This document shows positions 27,401 through 39,137 of a stretch of 64,000 nt of DNA, piece by piece. The notes beneath the pieces were generated by a model. It did not search any database. It was not told the origin of the DNA and saw only the letters and a list, made by a program, of their open reading frames with translations. Origin of the DNA: Filosporella fistucella (Eukaryota > Ascomycota > Leotiomycetes > Helotiales); contig JAQJZZ010000019.1 in assembly GCA_030077755.1 (NCBI GenBank), positions 260,501-324,500 on the forward strand, read 5' to 3'. Each line of letters starts with the position of its first letter. The stretch's first letter is position 1. Both the position numbers and the translations under genes were made by a program.

Positions 27401-27836
27401 TGCTCATAGAGCAAACACATTACTCAACATCGACACCACATCTATCCCGGCTCCCCAACGCCAGACTTCTGGTGGCTTCAAATCCGGTCTCTACAATGAT
27501 GCCAAAGGTGGTATTGTCCCTCCTGCTCCAGTACAGAATTCCTTCAATGCCTACAACAACCCGCCTCAGTTCGCTCAACCTACCATGGCGTTCAACCAAA
27601 ATTTCAACAATGGCATGATGATGCCTTTTGCGAATCCTTACGCCATGAACGGCATGCAAATGGGTTACAATCCTAATATGCAAATGTATCCTGGTATGAA
27701 TGGCATGAACATGAGTGGTATGGTCCCGAATCCTATGGCAGGAATGAGTATGCTGCAGATGGGACAGGGTGTGCAGCCGCTAAACCAGGGGCAAATTGAT
27801 ATGGTAGAGAGGTGGAGACAGAGTGTGATGCAGTAG
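24438..27836 (+). CDS. Conserved large disordered protein, function unknown
   Basis: A single exon of 1132 residues from the ATG at 24438 (MGYQALDQQDGG). An in-frame ATG at 24357 is possible but adds a Cys/Val-rich stretch with no family character. The protein is mostly low complexity: Ser/Arg/Pro-rich in the first 600 residues with repeated SQRRxSSGxx units (residues 395-440), then acidic runs near 657 and 695. An ordered-looking block follows at about 715-775 with the features LLAELQLRKQQQ, FPNGMHSTLLEMDAVAQ and LAWEDPN. Three copies of an E-T/P-L-x-x-R-x-R-R/L motif occur at about 816, 853 and 918. The C-terminus (about 1050-1115) is rich in Met, Asn and Gly. I recall similar fungal proteins without an assigned function, so I assign none. 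The base composition matches neighbouring genes. Confidence 0.85.
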   Translation: MGYQALDQQDGGNQSDSHSTPSPNPQQQLASHLLTPPLSASLFWDHHNTSKNSSTSQDKNIYADLNTNSQNSGFDHIIKSIVPNTRTIKIPRYDMVENDDFAAGARSSTSPASETSVPIHRPRPRPQRRTSPATAAESTISKRSDPPEPVIRTASGRSVALRHPTPDLQILQGAYIGNIQHLEKTAERLSMTSSIDDAIKELHDEQKRSDSRRSSLLSSHGVPGISRQVSASSIVEVNSTARSGGYSPAGFMMSPKGSFSTAGGRGRSASKSSRYGSRPEPELEGRPLESFVNMSLPSIPPSSPILSRSASIAEQDENSATMTLPAAEISEDAKEIQQKGGEDEGRPSTSASVNTFEQEKMFADFDGIHADPQRKVSEEGQRMASGNGSIYSDNSQRRISSGETLQMRAPSGDDSQRRLSSGNRLSMARPQSYADPTTGQQMVYYPAPVPMMLNLPQKLSKQPSAQARNKRRSQVLSGIPAAARQSAIWLPDVLENEEDQNTPGEDPTQQQEYIPQHQRASMGGRRLTQDLSHLPAQLRASTYFDIPSTNQVVELKEQSAVATLDSILDASAHAPVTAFTDHAFAGHLGAEVYGKAHVRNSKSSTQLLEPQHKKRTSSFGNILLRGRRASSSDLLETEKRRSTMSGLVESKIRTPLDDDDDDNVKDTTPLQQSESGGLHSRVASLHTGGTAIMDDDEESDEGQRDDEIYHGPPTTLLAELQLRKQQQKHRTRPLVRAFPNGMHSTLLEMDAVAQVEQKSRKKKRTVLAWEDPNMVAQDDEMEEDEDVPLGMLYAKKQIRDPTRPMGLMERRDMEDNEPLSQRRNRLQGKPINPPRASTMMHISAPQLPGEDEGETLAERTRRIKEAGGTVTGLPSARPVSGDFATEMMSQFGGDLLNTKDVKGKGKEVSTSPSPEEEETLGQRRKRLQAEREARAKEVGNVDEAQRPAIATRRSMADLLSAHPSAGADRVVSYQKPVGGLLGLHEQKSAHRANTLLNIDTTSIPAPQRQTSGGFKSGLYNDAKGGIVPPAPVQNSFNAYNNPPQFAQPTMAFNQNFNNGMMMPFANPYAMNGMQMGYNPNMQMYPGMNGMNMSGMVPNPMAGMSMLQMGQGVQPLNQGQIDMVERWRQSVMQ

Positions 27837-28674
27837 AACTGTCTGGTTCATGTTGTTTCTACAGAAATTTAGAAAGGAAATGCTTGAAATCGCGGATGAC
27901 GCGGATGCATTTTCCGTGTTTTTGGGTGTGGTCGGAGGAGGCATGATATTAGCGTGTATATGTACAGCATTTTTTGTATGGGATCTAGGCATTGCATTGC
28001 GAGGGTGCATTGGTAGTTTGGGCTGACTAGTGGGAATGTTTCTTTTGTATAGATGGTGGGACGGGAGTTGAATATATCATACTGGTGGCTTGGGGTGGTA
28101 TATACATTACTATACATATAACTAATATGAGAACAGCAAAAAGAGTTACTCCTTATCCTATCTCTGAAAGATGTCTCAAATATGTATGCTCTAGTACTTG
28201 ATTACCGGTTTTATTCATCGCCTGTTCGCCTATCATTGTTTTGTCTTCTATTGCTTCTATCTAAATGAAACGTATTCCGCTCATTTCCTTATCCAACTTT
28301 CTTGCTTCACTTCAGGGTATGCTAATCCTGCCCACGTACCAAAACGTTTCATAGAATCCAAGACTAATATCTTCCTTCCATGCAGTATAACTCCCAAACA
28401 GATCCTTACTCCTTATATGCCCAATTACCATCTCCATTACTGCATTTCTACTCGTCTTTTGCATCCCTGATTCACGCCCTATCATGGCGAAGAAATATCA
28501 ATAGCCACACATACTCTCTAAGGATCTCAACCCCAATCCTTCTCTCTCATCATATCTGTGTTCACCCCTGTGCTTGGGCGTGTGTATGCATTTCCGGACC
28601 AGATGAGGGAAATATGCTCCATACCCCACTCCCTGGAACCCCAGGCTGCATAAGACTAAAATGGAGATGAACCA
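27837..28674. other. Intergenic between convergent genes
   Basis: Convergent 3' ends of the 1132-residue gene (plus) and the Zn2Cys6 regulator (minus). AT-rich, with no supported gene. It should contain both polyadenylation regions. Confidence 0.55.
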
Positions 28675-31019
28675 TCAATACCTAGGCATCCCCTCCGAAG
28701 CCCGGAATAACCATTCAGCTTTCTCCATTTGTGTTTGTGTATGTGTCTGCGTCTGCGTCTGCGTTTGAGTATTTGTGTGTATCCCTGGCTCAGAAGAAGA
28801 CGGAAGGATATGCTCGATATTCCACTTGCCTTCTCCTGGAATAGGGAACCCAGTCTCACCCCGCTCTGTTTTTGCAATCGAAGTCTCCCAACTACTTTCC
28901 CCAATTCTGCCTTCCCAGATCGCTTCTACATTATTTGAGATGCCTGATGATTCCGATGAATTATTCTGGTTCACATTTCCATTCGAAGTTGGGGCTGAGC
29001 TTGGAGTAGCAATTGAGGACTCGGCGTCAATCCCTAGGCCACCGGCCATGAGATCTAGTCGTAGTATGGCGGTTTTAGCGGATGTAAAGCCGTTTGAGTG
29101 TTGCGAGAGGAGGAGGGACCGGTAGTGCGTGCTGGTTGTGGAATAGAAATCTATGTCGTTGGGTGTGAGGGAGGTGAGGAGGAGAGAGACTTCGGTTTTG
29201 TCAGTTTCATTGCGGGTCGAAGTGGGTTAAAAGGGATGACTTGGTGAATGAGTTGAGGTAGGAGTAGGGATGGGAAGATACTCACATAGGAAGGAACCAG
29301 CGAGGGAGAGGGAAAGAGATGATATTGCTGTGATATATTAGTACCATCTTCTTAGAGAAAGGATAAGGGATGGAAAGGAGGGCAAACGAACGATTCCACC
29401 AGAATCCCTGAAGGTGCTTCAATGATAAACTCTCGAGAAAAGATATTAATCGCAATACACAAGTCTTAGCTTGCTCCCTAACCCCGCTGTAACCCAGATG
29501 ATTCATTGGCAAGTATCTCAGCACGGCCCTATATACAACTATCTCGCACGTATAGTATGATAAAATAACCGTTCCGCAATTATTCAGTACAGTATCTGAA
29601 TGAGGGTTATAGAACTGGTATAGATGTTCTGAATGGAATGCTTGTAGCCGGGATTGGAAGGATGAGAGGAGGGAGAATAGCATCTCTACTGGTAGCAATT
29701 TGAGTCGCGTTGTTGAAGAGAGTGTGTAGAATGTTGAGAGGATGTCGGAAAGGAGGACGGAGAGATGGGACAGGGATATGAATGTCAGTGCTGGAATGAG
29801 ATCTTGAGGTCCGTTTCTAGTTGAGTTCAGAGGAAAAGAGGCGAGTGTTGGGAGAGGGGCGGTAACATTTTCTGGGTTGAGATAGGAAGGACGTCCGCAA
29901 AGGAGAGACAGGAATTTATCGTTTATGTGGAGAGACCACCAGAGGCGAAGGCGGCGATGGATGTCGTTTGGTGGGAGGGCCCAAGTGGTCGCGTCGAGGT
30001 TTAGACCCAGGGAGTGGGATGTGCCTATTAGAGAGCCTAAGGTAGAATGAGCTGTCGATGGGTTGGTGGTTGGGAGATTCAAGGCGAGGAGAGATGCCTC
30101 CAAGTTTTCGAGCCGAGGATGTTGTGTTAATGTTGAAAGACTAAAACCAGTCAATGATTGACTAGAAGAACAAGGATGGAATGGACCATACCTTTGCGAG
30201 AGGAATGTTGAGAGTTGAGGGTATGACGACGGGGTTTCTGGACAGAATGGAGATGCAAGTTGATACATTGCTGCTACAAGAGTGTCGCCCTTTTGTGGCC
30301 GAGTCGTAAATCGAGAAGGTTCCAGGAGCGGGTACGAGGCATGTATTACATCGAAGTAAGCCTTTAACAAATTGTCACTGTTCGGTGAGACAATAGCTTC
30401 GACATTTATACTTGGACTTGGATCTAGGTGAGTATCCGGAACGACCTAGGCATGTTATTATCCATTTATTGAACTAGGGCTTTGAGGCATACTGTAAAAT
30501 GGAGAGGGATTTCTGATTCGCCTTTTACACGCAGTACTGCCCAGTCCGGTGCTTTATAGCAATTTTGATGATTGAATGAATAATGTCTTAGTACGAAGGG
30601 ATCTTGGTCACCGCTCAGTCCAACGAATTGACAAATCCATTCATTGGAAGGTGGCTGCGGTCTTGGTGACGAAGTTGAAGCACATGACAGAGTAGTCCTT
30701 GGTGCTCTTTCTGTAGTTGACGACGAACCGCTGGTCGACGGCCTTGTCCTCGAACTTGCTTGTCGGTTTCTTCTGACATTTGGAGGAAGTACGTATTTAC
30801 AGCTCTCCCCTCTTGTCTTACACAACGAGCAATCTTTCTCATAGGCATCGCGAGTACAGCAAATTTTTCTTTTCCGGCATGCGTCACATCTGGGGTTTGT
30901 CAGTATTTCGAGTGCCGTGTGGGGAAAGGGTCTTACGGCCGTTCTTTCCTGGATTTGTATTTCCGGCCAAGGCTGACCTGTACCTCAACCGTATCTCTCA
31001 TTTCTAGGTGATTCGTCAT
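28675..31019 (-). CDS. Zn2Cys6 fungal transcription factor
   Basis: Six exons fit in phase: 31019-30937, 30889-30493, 30445-30192, 30140-29392, 29327-29286 and 29189-28675, giving 519 residues. The binuclear zinc cluster is C-x2-C-x6-C-x8-C-x2-C-x6-C at residues 29-58 (C29, C32, C39, C48, C51, C58), preceded and followed by basic residues. A Ser/Thr-rich linker and a conserved block FVGLSGDQDPF...HYSFNH (about 120-140) precede the middle homology region, with RRLRLWWSLHINDKFLSLLCGRP as the landmark (about 275-300). The end carries a TQ dipeptide repeat. An in-frame stop upstream of the first ATG supports the start. It is a nuclear DNA-binding regulator. The targets are unknown; no metabolic cluster adjoins it. 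Intron 30191-30141 is a multiple of three and stop-free. Confidence 0.87.
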
Positions 31020-32694
31020 GAGGTTGTACTACCAAAGGTGGGGTCGACCTCATGTATTTTGCATCACCACAACATACGATTTCTCAAACTCATGAGATAG
31101 ATCCAGAACTTACAAACTGAAAGTACAAGGCGAGAAGCATTCAAAGACAAAACGAAGAGCGGTGTCCTATGCTGTAACACGTGCGGAATGCGGATTCGGA
31201 GTGAACCCATGAACAGTGGGGATTCCCATCCCATCTTTGGCAAACTGACAGCTGGGCAGCGGGCTTTACGATGACATGCAGGGACTCTACCGGGTTGAGC
31301 CCTTGAAGTTTTCAATTGGCCTATAACGTCAATTGAACTCTCATTGATTGGGCATCCCGAGTCATGGGAATCTTCTCATTGACATCAATTCCAAACCGGG
31401 GGGATGAAAAGACTTCAGCATGCCAACCTCTAGTACGAGGTGGAATACCAGAGGGGGTTGTGTATCCCTATCGTGGTGCACTGTCGGTGGAGCTCCGAAA
31501 GGAAATATTGGAGACGAGTCAGGGAGATGAAATGAATAGTATCTACTCCGTAGACTAAGGCACCCTGGTGCAAAGTATAAGTTTCCGTCGTCTGTTCTTC
31601 GGGCGACATTGACCCAGAACGGCTTATCCGTTCAGCCTTGTCATCGTCCCAGTCACCTCAAACAAATATGCCGAAAGCTAAGGCGCTCGTATAGAACCTG
31701 ACAACCCCATCTAGATCACAAGAGTATGTAGATCTTGCAAAACATCAAGCAAGATTGTTGAGTGGGATCAGATGGAGTGAAAAGGGGCCTCGCTTCTATA
31801 AATGCTCTTACACTAGCGGTCGATCCAGGTTCAAACACGACTCACGCGTTACATTTTGTCGCGTTTGACTCCTGGTCAATTCAACCTAAAGTTCGTGTCA
31901 TTGAGCTGTCATGCGTTTCTTCCAACGAGATACCCTACTCCAGATGTGATCATTCTGTTCTACCAGTATGTCGATAATTGCCAGTCCCAAAATGCACTAC
32001 ATGGTTTCCGCATCATTGAGTTCCATGCGCTGAGAACCCATACATTACTTCCCTCTTAGAACTTCATATATTATCTTGGACCTATATATCACTCTTCTGT
32101 TATCATAACTCCTCTGGACATTGTCTTCATTTCCTTCAAGACGCACCTAGAGGGTCAATGCGTAAATTGTGGTCACGTGGTTGGCTAAGATTTAACTCGA
32201 TGTGAAGGTAGGTAATGCTCCCCTCTTCTGCAGCAGACCATATCCAGGGCCAAGTTTATCCTCGCAAGCAGCTGATCTCATCGACTAGGAACTCGCCTCC
32301 GCGAGATCTCCCTATCTTGTTACAGCTATCCTGAAAGCTGGCGGGTCTGTTTTTGTTTTGTAAGGGATCTTCACAATTCCCAATGGCCTTCGAGAAATGA
32401 TGATGATCGCAGATACAGACAGAAGATCGAAGTCATCCACATTTTATCCTAGACTTTGAGGAGCTCTTGGCATTCTCGTGGGCAAAACTTCGACTTTTAG
32501 CTGAGCTAGAAGGACTCTGCTTTGTCGTATAAATAACGGGAATACTAACATGTTAACTCACTATGGTACTTCCGAGGTAAAAAAAAATTGGGGATTTGGG
32601 CTGAGTATCCAATAGAGTTCTGCTCTGATCTAACGCAAACCTAGATAACCTTCACACAACTTGCATCCCTTTCCCAAAAATGGTATACAACGAT
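31020..32694. other. Intergenic, regulator promoter and SEC59 3' side
   Basis: About 1.7 kb without a supported gene. The side next to 31019 must carry the promoter of the Zn2Cys6 gene. Plus frames at 31762-31977 and 31856-32059 are short and unlike known proteins. A CACGTG lies near 32173. Confidence 0.5.
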
Positions 32695-35489
32695 CTAGAT
32701 ATCTAATCCCTTAACACAAAGCCAAAGAACAACAGGCACCACGACATTATCGTTGCCACCCGTTAAGACCGCCTCCGTCAAACTAGCCACCCAAGCCGCA
32801 ACGCCCGCTTTCCCCATCGTCATAAACCAGGAGTCATAATTATTAGCCGGCCACCCACCAATTCTGAGCCATGCTTTTGCAAGAACCAACGCCAATCCCA
32901 CGGCAGTAGCAAATGCTATGCTGCCTTCAATACTTTTGCCCCCGCCCCATACCCATTTGCGACGGCCGTAGCGACGACCTATTAGTGATGCTGCAGCATC
33001 GCCCATTCCTACACAGATTACGCCGCTGACCATGCTAACCTCTCGACTAGGGACCTCCCATCCTAATAGGGCGCCAGTTCCCGTACGGGGGAGAGCTGCC
33101 AGGGAGAGCCAGAGAGGAATAGCGCAGCCGATGAGCAGAAAAATGTGTGATATAACTACAGGGCCTTTGAGGTCCCTTCCGTCAACGTAGGGAGTAAGGA
33201 AATAAGCGAGAGATTTGGACAATGGCGGCAGTTGAGACGCCCGGAATAAATCGAGAAGGAGAAAGATAGCCAACATCAAGCTCAAGGCTAGCGCTGCAAA
33301 TGTTGGATCCACGAAGGTAGCGGGCAGTAACATTGCTACCATCATGAAATGGAAGACCTTGCGGCGAGTATCGACTTCGTATATCGCAGAAAGACGGAAG
33401 ACGACTGCCAGGCCGACAATGATGATACACAACCAGTAGCCGCACAAAATAAGCCGGGTGTTGGCTTCTCCGAATGAAGCATGGCGTAAATGCTCAACCC
33501 ACCCTTTATAGCATGACTCTTCATGTTCCATAGCGGTTCGAGTAGGGAGGCATATCCACCGTTGAATATTGTTGAGAACCACTTGCATGCGAAACCATGG
33601 CAAGTCACCGAACAGATAACCCAGAGCCCATCCTACGGGCTCATTCCCATTTAGGGCATACCTTTCAACATATTCTCTGATGCCGACTAATATTATGCTC
33701 AAGACGCAAGAGTAAACGTACCCAGCATAAAGCCATTTCCTCAAACTGGCTTGACTCTGGGTGAGAGAAAAAAATGCTTGAACACTTGAGGAGCTAGCTC
33801 TTTTCCTTCGACCTGAAGGCGTTCGCTTACTAGACCTTTGCGGCAGGTTAGTTAAGGCTGGCAAAGTGTGTCGCCTGTCCATCGAAAACGACTGAGCTGG
33901 GTCCATTCGCACAGTTCCATTCAAGAATCCGACTTTCGATTTCGGTTCAATCGCAGATACAGAACCATTTTCCTCGACTCCATCATGTGTTGGAATCGAA
34001 TAATGGGTATTGAGTCTCAAGGGAGACCTTTCGGTCACATCCTCCTCGTCGCTGGTATCAGAACCTGTAACATCCTTGCTGAAGACTGAAGTGCCAATCC
34101 TCCCAAAGGAAAAAGGCCTTCGAACAAGCTTGAATCCCTTCGAATGATTTCCCCTGTCTGCCGTAGTCCGTCTGAATCGCCATTTCGGAACTCTGGCTAG
34201 AGCAACACCCCATCGAAGCACATGTCTACAGCTGATCAATAGTCCCAAGCCACCACCCCAAAGCAACGCTTTCAAAATGACCGCCTGTGGAGATGAGGCT
34301 AATAAAAGGAGACCGATTAATGAAGTTGAAAGAAGTTGTAATTCAGCAGGGAGAAGACTTGTGGTCGTCAAGTAGTGTAGTGTTATACATAGTGATTGGT
34401 GGAGGGGTTGCAATAGCACTAATATCTCCGGATTCGAGTAGCCAGGATGAGACTGTGTTTCTTCAGTAAGCCTCGTTTCGGTTGCACTCTTTGTGACCAA
34501 CAAAGGAATACAAGATAGAAGCCAATGTAAGATATTTGAACCTTGCACTCCTCCAGTGGCGGGTATCAAATTTTGAGGCAATGACGAAATCCCTAGTATG
34601 ATACTTGGCAAGAACGTGTTACGCTCCTCTCGACACAATAAGAGTGAAACTAGCAATGTCATGCTGGGAGGGTAGAGTAGTGGAGCAGGGTCAAAAGCTG
34701 CCGGGATAGCTAACGGTATCGGCGACTTCCAGGATAGTGAACCTCGTATATGGTGTAACAACCTGAAGGGATATATCGCAATCAAAGTTGAAATTGTGAC
34801 GAATTGACAGGCCAATTCTGGAAATGTTAGCTCTCGCCCAGGTATATAGTCTAGGAAGCCATACCGCGCCTCCATAGGTATACCAAGCTGCGGACCTGGG
34901 GATCTAGCCCCAGAATCCCGACGACGAAGAGTAATATGCCTGCTTCAGTAGATCTCCTTACTATCTCCACTCGTTTCTTGTGCTCCAACTTTTCTGCCAG
35001 TCTCCTCGCTTCAACATCGTCTGCAGACGGGGTAGATATGGTCTTTTGTCGTCGGAATCCATATGGTTTCGAAGAGTCTTCGTCAAGTATGGCCGGCGAC
35101 AGAAGAGGACTTGGTGTCCCGGAAAGGCTACTTTCTGCACCTCTTAAACCTTTGTGAGGACGCAATCTTGGGGCAGGTAATCCTTTCAGAAAGTGTTCAT
35201 CGTCTGCTTCTGTTCCGCTATCACTATTTGTAGATTCCTTGTAGCTGGCAGAGGTACGCCTTGATATTCCTTGGCCTTCATCATCACTTGTTCGATTCGA
35301 AGCCAAGGGGGATTGTGATGGCGGGGAATTGCGAGTTGCAGTCGCAGAAAGTCTTTCGGAGCCATAGGGTAATTCGAACGCTTGTCGGTGGTATGGATGA
35401 GGTGACCGAGAAAGTCGTCGAAGGGCGTCATCTCGTAAATTTTGAGCATGCGATTGCTGTATTGAAGCTGGGGTAAGCTGCTCAGGCAT
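32695..35489 (-). CDS. SEC59: Dolichol kinase (Sec59-like)
   Basis: Two exons, 35489-34865 and 34817-32695, give 915 residues. The 47-nt intron has a GCTAAC branch site and restores ...LVYLWRRELACQFVTIS.... Dolichol kinase uses CTP to phosphorylate dolichol in the ER membrane, providing the lipid carrier for N-glycosylation, O-mannosylation and GPI anchors. The diagnostic CTP-binding region lies near residues 800-840, with GMGDAAASLIGRRYGRRKW followed by GGGKSIEGS. Many hydrophobic segments surround it. The first ~185 residues are hydrophilic and Ser/Pro-rich (probably disordered) before the first membrane segment (AGILLFVVGILGL). Yeast Sec59 is much shorter and lacks such a head. Filamentous fungal homologues are often long, so I regard the length as normal for this group. 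Confidence 0.93.
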
Positions 35490-36060
35490 CGCGGGTTTCT
35501 GGCGGGGGTTTTGTGAAGCTCGAAGGCGCTGAAAGAACCATCTCTCGAGAGAGTCGATGGATGTGAAAAGGGACTGTATGCGATCACATTGAAGTGATTA
35601 CGAGGAATTTGCAGTTCAAAGGCTTGGGGAGTGATATGTGGAGCTACACATGATTCGACTCACATGCAAATTGTTGAGTCGGTCGAGTCGGGGACGGCAG
35701 AGGAAGCTGATGCGAAAGGCGACGTTGCCCAGCTTTTAGCACTATTTTGGGAAACAGCGGAGAAATTTTGATCCGAGTACAATTTATATCATTTCTAGTC
35801 TAAATTTCAAAACGTGCATCAGAAAGACCATCCCATCTATGATGCTATCTCACGATAGCGGCTAAAGCTCCCGAATGAAAATTGTGCAACAGTCTACTGC
35901 ATATCTCTCCAAATTAAGACCCAAATGCAGGCTTATAATTCTTTCAAACCCCCACATCAAAAATAGGATCCCCTCCCCTTAATTGCTCGATGAAGAACAA
36001 ACAGCATCATCTCTTCAGGTTGCTCGCAAACACCAGTGGCGTGCACCAACTATTGTGGTC
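35490..36060. other. Intergenic: SEC59 promoter
   Basis: 571 bases upstream of the dolichol kinase start and downstream of the RTA1-like gene. No coding signal is seen. Confidence 0.6.
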
Positions 36061-37132
36061 TTACACCGTAGGTACCATAAGTTTCCCATTTTCACCCAAC
36101 TCTGACAGACTCGCACCCTCATTCACCTCCTCAGACTTCCTTTTCAATTCTCTCATATATTTGAAAGAGAATCCAGGGTGGAATACCAGCAGTGCAAGAG
36201 TTGCAACGATGAGCACGATACCCTCAAATATGAGGAAAGTGTCTTGGTTCTGGATCAATGCTCCATTGTATCCTTGGGACATCTCGATGACACGGTAGAC
36301 ACAGCGAATAAAGATCAGCACTATGCTGGTTGGCATTGCTAGAGCAACTCTGTCAGTTGAAATTTCGAAACCAGCAATGGACGTACCATAGAGAAAGCCT
36401 TTCCATCTGAAACTAGACCGAAGGGATTCGGTAGTCATGTCAACCTGATCTGGGTTCTTCCGGACACGCCAGGCAAACTCCAACCCGAGCATGCAGAAGA
36501 CCAATATGGTGAAGAGTTGAAAGCAAAGGGCACCGACCATCACATGAGTCCCGAGATCATGGCCAGCTTGTGTTGTAGCACCAGAAGCCATGCCTCCTCC
36601 AGCACCTGAGCAGTCGTCAGCAACGGATCTTAATAATCAAATGCTACCAAATCTAGCTACCTTGTAGGGCCAGCGATAAGATATCGCAGGTGATGAAAAT
36701 CCGGGTGTACCAGACAGGTGGGATTCGAGAGATATGGGCGCCATAAACGGTAACAATTCGACTCAAGGAGAGATAGATCGCGGCACAAAAGAAAACAGGG
36801 GCGAAGGTGAGGACACAAATCTGCAGCATATACCAGGTGTCGTTGAAAGGAGCATCATGAGCGAGGAGGCGGCCAAGGTATCCGATTACCTCAAGAACAC
36901 ATCCCATAACCATGGCAATCATGAACGGCCAAGTTCGATAACGAATACCCATGATAGCATGGCCGACTGTCAGGGCCCCGAAGAAAACCAGTGGAATCAC
37001 TGCGAATGCGACAATTGGTTGGTATCTGAAAATTGATCGAGAAACGGGACAAATTTCCCAGGTGCATTGATCGCTATGTCCGGGAGGGGGCTGATTAGGA
37101 AATTCTGTGGTATTGTGGACTAAGAACGACAT
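36061..37132 (-). CDS. RTA1-like seven-TM membrane protein
   Basis: Three exons, 37132-36661, 36605-36387 and 36338-36061, give 322 residues. Joining them restores LALQGAGGGMASGA and FRWKGFLYAMPTSIVLIFIRCVYRVIE, both landmarks of the RTA1 family (fungal seven-TM proteins linked to resistance to toxic lipids such as 7-aminocholesterol, or to sphingoid-base export). The N-terminal CTWEICPVSRSIFRYQP segment and about seven hydrophobic helices follow the family plan, ending in a charged cytosolic tail (KYMRELKRKSEE). The 48-nt second intron has no stop and is a multiple of three, so its retention would add 16 residues after the WKGFLY landmark. Substrate unknown. Confidence 0.88.
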
Positions 37133-38083
37133 GGCGCTTGGAAGAAATCAACGATTTTGGTGTTAAAAGTGTTTACTGACTGAATAATAAAAATAGAAAT
37201 CCTGTGAATGAGTATAAAGATGTGGAAGAGCGTGGTTTGGAAGAGAAAGCTCGACATCTTATACCTTCCCAGTGGTCATCCACGAGCCAAATCGGAATTC
37301 AAAAAGGGTGGCTCAGTTTGTAATGATACGCACTTCAACTCGTAATTTACTGCAAAGGGCACCCCCAAACAAGTACACCCTCTGGTAGTGCCTATTTGAA
37401 ATTACCTCCAAAATCATGGAACATCAAATGCTCTTGGTTGCCAACCAGCAAGAGGCTCAGCCCGTGACGGATGGACCAAAAAGGAAATGTACGAAGCACA
37501 TTGGAACCTAATTTATCCCAAAACGTTGTTGCTTACGGAGTATGCGCGCGAGTTTTGATTCGTTGCTTGGCACTTCGTATATTTCCCGATTGGGACAACT
37601 TCTTATAACTCCTTTCCCTAAGTCAGGTCTGCATGCCTACGAAATTATTTATGGAGCATAGGCCCTCTTGATAAGAAACATAAAGCCAGTCCAGGTGAAT
37701 TGGGTTGATCTTTCCAATTGATAATGTCGAGACTCCTACAACTACCTTCTTAGTGCTGGGACAATTTTGCAGCTCATGGGTATCTAGGAATTATTCTCGA
37801 TCACGTGTTAATTCAATAATTTGTTTTGGTCACCTAGTCTTGCGATTTATCAAAGGGCTCTCGAAACTCCCCGTGCCTATATATGCTTTCCTTCTTACAG
37901 TGCTGGGCGGAGTGCGATCTACTTGTTTAATTGAAACCATGGAGTATCAGTGATTGGTACGCTAATTGGACGGAATTCTATGCTACTTTATCCTTATGGA
38001 GTCGACGGAATTTTGTCACGTCGAATCTGGCGATATTCCAGTTCCTGTACTTGATGAGCAACGCCCACGCTTTAATTGCTAAG
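37133..38083. other. Intergenic before the SprT-like array
   Basis: AT-rich sequence with no supported gene. A CACGTG lies near 37803. It marks the edge of the decayed tandem array. Confidence 0.5.
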
Positions 38084-39137
38084 TTACAAGTATCGTCCCC
38101 ACTCCCTTTCAAACTTCAGCGTCCCCATGAAGTCACCATTCATCTTACTGACTGGACTGATACGATTATGCTCAACGACGAGTGACTCAAGCTCTGGATA
38201 TTGTTGAGGGTCATTATAACGATTTTGCCAATAAAGCCTCTCAAACCCAAAGTTTCTATCCCAGGCGTCCACTGTCCATTCGCTTCTGGTACATGTACTG
38301 CGTTTCAGGGGAACCATTGGCTTGATGGAAGACTTTCGTCGACTTTCTTGCCTTGACTCTCTAGCTCTCATATAATCCAGCATTTCGCGAATTACTGTAA
38401 GATCCAGCTGGAGAATCTGAAGGTCTTGCTGAGCAGGCAGTCGATAGCCATGATGTACGTCAACCCCCATACCCCAATCGCGGCCAAGCTTCAACTCCAA
38501 CCCAAGGTGCCAGGACGCATCGGACTTTTCGATGGCCAGAGTTGCAGCTTGCCAATGGACGTTGTGATGAGAATGATACTCGTACTCAATCCTTTGCATG
38601 CAGCCACTTTTACATCTTCACTGATAGATCATGAACATAACATGTGTCATTTCATGCAGCAAGTACTCAAGGCGCTGATGGATTAGTTTCGTTGGACGTC
38701 TTTCGTAGGACGATAATATCCTAATTTCCATGACTGGTGTGTCTTGCTTGTATCGTGGATCCTTCCCTTATCCAGCATAGGAAGGTTCACAGCGGCCTTG
38801 ACAATTTTCGCCCCAGTGCCGTTCCATGTAGAAAGAACGGGAAAGAAATACTTTGCAATATTTCTTCAGGTTGCCACGAGAGATTGCATCGTCAAATATA
38901 TCGAAGAACTTTTTCGAGTCAAGATCATAGGGGGTACCCAGATTGCCAGTATCTTCTACCCTAAATCGAGCCAAGCTTTTTGTTTCTTGAAGCCGTGGCT
39001 CGTGGAAATGTCGAATGGATTGCCTTTCGGCCACTTTACTAATGCAGCAAAAATATCTTCGGCGTTGTAAGACTGACTTTTCAGGTTGGCGGTCTCAAAA
39101 TCGTCTGTGCTGATGTGTCCGGATGCTGGCTATCCAT
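38084..39137 (-). pseudogene. SprT-like metallopeptidase pseudogene, copy A
   Basis: This is the first of four related minus-strand copies. Reading across frames from the ATG at 39137 gives, in order, a start region, a DDFE block, FFDIFDD, an active-site block LLHEMTHVMFMIY, a third-ligand-like histidine before VHWQ, and a C-terminal block WTVDAWDRNFGFERLYW. SprT-like proteins use HExxH plus a later His to bind zinc and cut DNA-bound or other proteins. Here the zinc ligands look intact, but the frame is broken in four places. There is one shift between the start codon and DDFE (about 39115) and another near 39010-39040. A TAA follows the tyrosine-rich PSYAG (about 38767), and a TGA falls just after the active-site helix (about 38618). 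No intron model repairs these. I call it a pseudogene. Confidence 0.72.
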
